A stretch of DNA of 10,120 nucleotides from Desulfacyla sp964522045. GTDB lineage: Bacteria; Desulfobacterota; DSM-4660; Desulfatiglandales; Desulfatiglandaceae. Where the stretch lies: the NCBI GenBank assembly GCA_964522045.1, contig CAZFSF010000100.1, positions 1 through 10,120 on the forward strand. The letters are read 5' to 3'. Both the position numbers and the translations under genes were made by a program. The notes under the pieces were generated by a model. It did no database searches, had not been told where the DNA came from, and was given only the letters and a program-made list of their open reading frames with translations. This document shows positions 6,817-10,120 of the stretch, one piece after another; the stretch's first letter is position 1, and the number at the start of each line of letters is the position of its first letter.

Positions 6817-9048
6817 TCATATCCTGGTTGGCAGCTCAATAATAAACTTAGTTCCTTTAGGCTTATTATCCTTAACTCTTATAAAGCCACTATGATCTGC
6901 AATGATGGTGCTGACTATAGCAAGGCCCAACCCCGTTCCCTGTTTTTTTGTTGAAAAGTAAGGCTCAAAGAGGCGGGCCTTGTTTTCAGGGCTTATCCCT
7001 CTCCCGTTATCTACCACCTCGATTCTCACCATTTTAAGGATATTGTCGTAATGAAGATCTATAACCACCTTTCCCTTACCCTCAATCGCTTCAATGGCAT
7101 TGTCAAAGAGATTAATCATGACTCTTCTTATCTGCTCCCTGTCCAAATCAAATACAGGGACCTCTTTTGAATCATTAAATACGAAGTCCACTTCTTTATG
7201 CGTCTCTCTGTAGAGGCTCAGGGCTTCATTAATAATCTCGTTAATATCTGACGGTGCAGGATTGGCCGCGGGCATGCGGGCAAAATTGGAAAACTCGTTT
7301 ACAAGACGTTTTAATTCCTCCACTTGCGTGATAATCATTCCTGTGCACTCGTCAAAGATCTCTGCGTCCTCGCTATCTAATATGTCTCCATATCTCTTCT
7401 TGAGCCGCTGGGCAGACAGTTGAATCGGCGTCAGAGGATTCTTGACCTCATGAGCTATACGCCTTGCCACTTCTCGCCATGCAGCCATTCGCTGGGCCTT
7501 TTCAATCTCACTCAAATCCTCAAAGACAACAACAAGGCCTAAGTACCTTCCACGATCATCACGAAGCACATTGAGAGAAATGAGGAGGGTCAGCGTCCTG
7601 TTTCCCACAGATAAGCCTATCTGTTTCTCTATGTAGCCCTTTTGAAAAAGAGCCTCATCTTTCAGAAATCCATCAATTACCTTGCAATAATCGTCAGACA
7701 GGATCTCTTTGTATTGTTTCCCGATAATTTCTTCCGCCCTTATGTCCAACATCCTCTCTGCTGATTTGTTGATAGTGAGGATCTTCCCGCCGGCATCAGC
7801 AGACACCACGCCTGCAGCAACATTCGCCAGGACAATCTCCATGTAAAGTCGCCGCTGTTCCAATTCAAGATTACTCTCCATGAGTTCTTTATTGGCCTTT
7901 TCGAGCCTGTTTTTGCTCGTTTTTAGGTCCATCGTCATTCTATTAAACGAATTGACTAACATCCCCACCTCATCCTTTGTTTCCAAGTCAATGAAGAAAT
8001 CATAGTCACCTGATGCGATACGATTTGTTCCTTCGGCTAATTCCTTGATGGGGACGGTTATCTCTTTGGAGAGGTAGAATCCGAACCATACAGATGAAAA
8101 AATGATAAGAAGCGTAACAATGGAGAGGGTGATCATGTGGCTGGCTATTATCGGAGTTTTGAGCATCTTCAATTGACGGTACTCCTGCAGGCCTTTTGAG
8201 ATAGCCTGGAGACGGTTCACAAAGGCGCCGGGGACAAATTTAGATGACACCACGAGACCAACCACAGCCTTCGATTCGGTCCTCGAAAAAACCGGAACGA
8301 TGCCACTAACGAGATCTCCGTGCGGCGAGGGTTGGATATACTGGCTGTCATCACCCTTCTCAACACTTTTCTTCAGGATATCTGGCCCCGGCCCTTTAAA
8401 AGCGGTAAGATCAATCCTGTGGTCTTTGGAAACGGCCATTAAGTCCAGTTTTGTCGAAAAAACCTGGAGGGAGGCCAGACCAAGCTCTTTCCGCTTTTCG
8501 TCAATAAATTTCTCAAGCTTCTCTTTGTTGGATGGGATCATAAACCCCTCATAGGTGATTACTCGACCCAGATTATTGCCAAAAGAGAGGATCTCATCGG
8601 TAATCCCCTTGTAGTAATCCTGGCCAACTTCTAAGGAAAACTTTAATGATCGCTCGATCTGAAGGCTGAACCAGTACTCGATGGATGAAGATATGAACTG
8701 CACCGAGACGAAAAAAAGAATGACCGTGGGCAACAGGGAAAGAGTAACAAAGGCCAGGACCAATTTGGTCCTCAGCTTGGCTCCCATAATACTCTTTTTT
8801 CTCTCAAAGAGCAGTTTGACCAAATTCCTGACAGTGAGAAAGAGGAGGAGGAGGAGTAATATCACATTGATATTGATCAGTGCGAAAGCGATAATACTGC
8901 TCGAAAAGGGAAGGGCCTGTCCTAAGTGAAAGATACGCATCCCAAGATAGACCAGAAAAGATATCACCACGCAGAGAAAAATAATCAGGTATCTTTCTCT
9001 GCGTCTTCTCCTGAAATCTTGTTTTTCTGCCTCTAAGTAATCTTTCAT
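6817..9048 (-). CDS. ntrY: NtrY-type transmembrane sensor histidine kinase
   Basis: This 743-residue kinase has a complete domain set. Two N-terminal membrane segments (about 20-42 and 50-78) and a third (about 97-122) precede an extracytoplasmic sensor region (about 123-300); a fourth segment (about 303-326) leads to a HAMP linker (327-380), a short coiled coil, a PAS domain (about 400-510), HisKA with phospho-acceptor H533 in RRIAHEVKNPLTP, and the HATPase with N646/N650 in INLFDNAIEA, VVDNGRG (678-684) and GTGLGLA (704-710). Length and order match NtrY, partner of the sigma-54 regulator NtrX. No response regulator is in the window; instead waaA follows after seven bases. No adjacent Shine-Dalgarno is seen before ATG 9048, and a palindromic repeat ends 14 bases upstream. 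The signal sensed is unknown; the NtrY name rests on architecture and the DUF4390 neighbour. Confidence 0.88.
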   Translation of the reverse strand: MKDYLEAEKQDFRRRRRERYLIIFLCVVISFLVYLGMRIFHLGQALPFSSSIIAFALININVILLLLLLFLTVRNLVKLLFERKKSIMGAKLRTKLVLAFVTLSLLPTVILFFVSVQFISSSIEYWFSLQIERSLKFSLEVGQDYYKGITDEILSFGNNLGRVITYEGFMIPSNKEKLEKFIDEKRKELGLASLQVFSTKLDLMAVSKDHRIDLTAFKGPGPDILKKSVEKGDDSQYIQPSPHGDLVSGIVPVFSRTESKAVVGLVVSSKFVPGAFVNRLQAISKGLQEYRQLKMLKTPIIASHMITLSIVTLLIIFSSVWFGFYLSKEITVPIKELAEGTNRIASGDYDFFIDLETKDEVGMLVNSFNRMTMDLKTSKNRLEKANKELMESNLELEQRRLYMEIVLANVAAGVVSADAGGKILTINKSAERMLDIRAEEIIGKQYKEILSDDYCKVIDGFLKDEALFQKGYIEKQIGLSVGNRTLTLLISLNVLRDDRGRYLGLVVVFEDLSEIEKAQRMAAWREVARRIAHEVKNPLTPIQLSAQRLKKRYGDILDSEDAEIFDECTGMIITQVEELKRLVNEFSNFARMPAANPAPSDINEIINEALSLYRETHKEVDFVFNDSKEVPVFDLDREQIRRVMINLFDNAIEAIEGKGKVVIDLHYDNILKMVRIEVVDNGRGISPENKARLFEPYFSTKKQGTGLGLAIVSTIIADHSGFIRVKDNKPKGTKFIIELPTRI

Positions 9049-9062
9049 GTTGGTGGATTAGG

Positions 9063-9207
9063 TAGTGTCCTCCATAAAAGGCTATTTTTCGCAATCTCTG
9101 CGTCAGATTCGGATTTTAATCCTCGAAATACTTCAATGTATTCATGTGGTTAAAATCCTCATCTTCCTTGACCCTGCAAAAAATATCTCATTTCTGGATG
9201 GACACTA
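9063..9207. mobile_element. 145-bp palindromic MITE-like element
   Basis: The ends are TAGTGTCC (9063-9070) and its exact inverse GGACACTA (9200-9207). Inside are GGATTTTAA (9111-9119) with TTAAAATCC (9150-9158), and AATAC (9127-9131) with GTATT (9138-9142). All three pairs share one centre near 9134.5-9135, so the whole unit can fold into one long hairpin. The outer arms align well beyond the tips: by eye about 27 of 33 positions match with small gaps, including TCCA, ATTTTT and GCA words. If the terminal TA pairs are target duplications, the core is GTGTCC...GGACAC, as expected for an IS630/Tc1-type non-autonomous element; that class is inference. It carries no gene and sits between the DUF4390 gene and the kinase. 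Confidence 0.75.
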
Positions 9208-9245
9208 TGTAATGGTGGTAGAGCCGGGATCAAATCCCTGAATAC
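9208..9245. other. Short spacer with small hairpin after the DUF4390 gene
   Basis: This is the remaining intergenic DNA between the DUF4390 stop and the palindromic element. It has a perfect 5-bp stem with a 3-base loop, GGGAT-CAA-ATCCC, at 9226-9238. No T run follows on the minus strand, so it does not look like an intrinsic terminator. Confidence 0.35.
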
Positions 9246-9830
9246 TCAATATCTGAAATCAACCGTATACCAATCGGTCTCAAAATCCCACAGGGAGAGG
9301 AAGAAGAAGACATAATGGAAATAAAAGGGCAGCCTGATCTTGTCAAGTTCAGCCATCATGCTGATCTGGTAATGGTTTCCTCTCTGAAGATTGCGAAGTT
9401 CGGTGACTTTCAGGCCTACAATCTCGGACATCAATTTTTTCGCCCCATCGAAATCCTTGACATAAATTTTCTTATTGTCTTTTGATGACAGCCTCACAAT
9501 GTAGACCTTTTTCAGATTGTCATACCTTATCTCGTGGCTCACCTTAAGGTCGGCAATGCTCCTATCCCACCACCAATTTCTAACCTCATACAGCTTTACA
9601 AAAAAGATGAATGTGGTACTGACACCGTTGTCAATCGCCCTTTTCATGTCCTCGGTAAAACAATCGGCCACGCTGAAATATGCGAGTAAATAGTCACGGG
9701 TGTTTGTGACCACAATATCAGTAAGTCGAGCCTCAGCGGCCAATGCGGGCCTACTCGAAAAGAGAGTGATAAGAAGGAAGCCCAGCAGGGCAAATTTCAG
9801 GCATTTATAAATCAATGGGCTCTTCTTCAT
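9246..9830 (-). CDS. Secreted DUF4390-family protein
   Basis: This 194-residue protein has a clear signal peptide: Lys-rich start, hydrophobic core at about 11-25, and a likely cleavage after ALA near residue 31. The mature part begins ARLTDIVVTNTRDYLLAYF, followed by a beta-rich region with a Trp-rich EVRNWWWDR and a C-terminal WDFETDWYTVDFRY. This matches my memory of DUF4390, a family of unknown function that often sits directly before NtrY-type kinases in Deltaproteobacteria. It would act outside the cytoplasmic membrane, possibly near the kinase's sensor domain; that link is inference from gene order only. The ATG at 9830 has AAGGA seven bases upstream. The palindromic element lies between it and the kinase, so cotranscription is plausible but may be altered. 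Confidence 0.75.
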   Translation of the reverse strand: MKKSPLIYKCLKFALLGFLLITLFSSRPALAAEARLTDIVVTNTRDYLLAYFSVADCFTEDMKRAIDNGVSTTFIFFVKLYEVRNWWWDRSIADLKVSHEIRYDNLKKVYIVRLSSKDNKKIYVKDFDGAKKLMSEIVGLKVTELRNLQRGNHYQISMMAELDKIRLPFYFHYVFFFLSLWDFETDWYTVDFRY

Positions 9831-10050
9831 TTCCTATTCCTTATGGAGAACCATATGGCAAAGTTCTTACAAACAAAATATAAGAAATTTAAGAAAGAGA
9901 TAATAGGCGAGGGACCCGCAAAATGCAAGCCCTATCCCAACCGAATTTGGGAAATAGGAATGCGTGATTCAGGTTTCACGTGTTCTTAAGAAAAGCAGAA
10001 GATGCAGGCGAGTAAAAGCGGGCGGCGCCTTAAATAAAAAATAAGGGTGT
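9831..10050. other. Upstream region of the operon
   Basis: No convincing coding frame was seen. The region includes the ribosome binding site of the DUF4390 gene (9838-9842), a weak promoter candidate (9900-9928), an imperfect inverted repeat CCTATCCCAA/TTGGGAAATAGG (9931-9940 and 9947-9958, 6-base loop) just upstream of that candidate, and a CGTGA/TCACG hairpin (9963-9967 and 9976-9980). The inverted repeat could be an operator or the remnant of a terminator; neither hairpin has a T run. Confidence 0.4.
9900..9928 (-). promoter_or_regulatory. Candidate sigma-70 promoter of the DUF4390-kinase-LPS operon
   Basis: On the minus strand TTGCAT (9928-9923) and TATTAT (9905-9900) are separated by 17 bases. 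The -10 box matches 5 of 6 and the -35 box 3 of 6 consensus positions. It would give a leader of about 60 bases before ATG 9830. An imperfect inverted repeat at 9931-9958 lies immediately upstream, a suitable place for a regulator. The match is modest and untested. Confidence 0.3.
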
Positions 10051-10120
10051 CTCAACGCGCTGGACCGAGACCTTTGAAAAATGCTCAATTTCGTTCAAGA
10101 TCAAGGCGCGTGAGGATTTT
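10051..10120. repeat. Partial palindromic repeat at the window edge
   Basis: The plus-strand segment at 10101-10120 matches the minus strand of the palindromic element at 9171-9152 in 16 of 20 positions, ending in the identical TGAGGATTTT. A separate inverted pair, CTCAACGCGC (10051-10060) with GCGCGTGAG (10106-10114, one base shorter), encloses it. The GAGACCTTTGAAAAA-type sequence at 10067-10081 resembles dispersed repeats I recall from Desulfobacterota genomes, but that is memory only. The second half would lie beyond the window. Confidence 0.45.

Noticed and set aside
6810..6839. Longer waaA start at TTG 6839
   Set aside because: It adds ten residues before the membrane anchor and overlaps the kinase; the ATG at 6809 fits the family better.
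8804..9094. Alternative minus-strand frame of 96 codons across the kinase start
   Set aside because: It overlaps the kinase N-terminus in another frame and has no recognisable motif; the kinase frame has clear membrane segments and domains.
9211..9240. tRNA-like 3' end (GGGATCAAATCCC)
   Set aside because: No acceptor, D or anticodon arms can be formed around it; it is only a short hairpin.
9931..9958. Intrinsic terminator of a gene to the right
   Set aside because: The stem is interrupted by a two-base bulge and no T run follows on either strand.
1..10120. CRISPR array, phage genes or a defence system
   Set aside because: No regularly spaced direct repeats with spacers and no phage or defence protein motifs were seen in either strand.

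Overview
The window looks like chromosomal DNA of a Gram-negative, mid-GC bacterium. Gene content and order (a DUF4390 protein, an NtrY-type sensor kinase, then Kdo/lipid A/heptose genes) suggest Desulfobacterota (former Deltaproteobacteria). This placement is inference from gene order and protein style, not from a marker gene. All nine supported genes lie on the minus strand, so the window is read from right to left.

Layout in transcription order: a 290-base upstream region with one weak promoter candidate and part of a palindromic repeat at the window edge; a secreted DUF4390 protein (9830-9246); a 197-base spacer almost filled by a 145-bp palindromic, MITE-like element (9063-9207); an NtrY-type membrane histidine kinase (9048-6817); the Kdo transferase waaA/kdtA (start best placed at 6809); lipid A 4'-kinase lpxK (5411-4284); an LpxL/HtrB-family lipid A acyltransferase (4300-3353); heptosyltransferase waaF (3346-2276); heptose bisphosphate phosphatase gmhB (start best placed at TTG 2279); heptosyltransferase waaC (1564-530); and a 57-residue Trm112/YcaR-like zinc ribbon (413-240). 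The last 239 bases are AT-rich with no gene seen.

The seven genes from waaA to the zinc ribbon form a lipopolysaccharide assembly operon. LpxK phosphorylates the lipid A precursor, WaaA adds Kdo, the acyltransferase completes acylation, GmhB acts in ADP-heptose supply, and WaaC and WaaF add the inner-core heptoses. From the kinase to gmhB the genes overlap or are separated by at most 57 bases. waaC and the zinc ribbon are set off by spacers of about 117 bases carrying short repeats.

The most notable points are: a palindromic element with three nested inverted repeats on one centre, ending 14 bp before the kinase start, and related to a second partial copy at the right edge; a nitrogen-regulator-type kinase joined to the LPS operon with no response regulator in the window; a low-complexity in-frame segment inside lpxK; and frequent GTG/TTG starts, including a TTGA stop/start overlap at waaF-gmhB. 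I found no clearly new multi-gene system.
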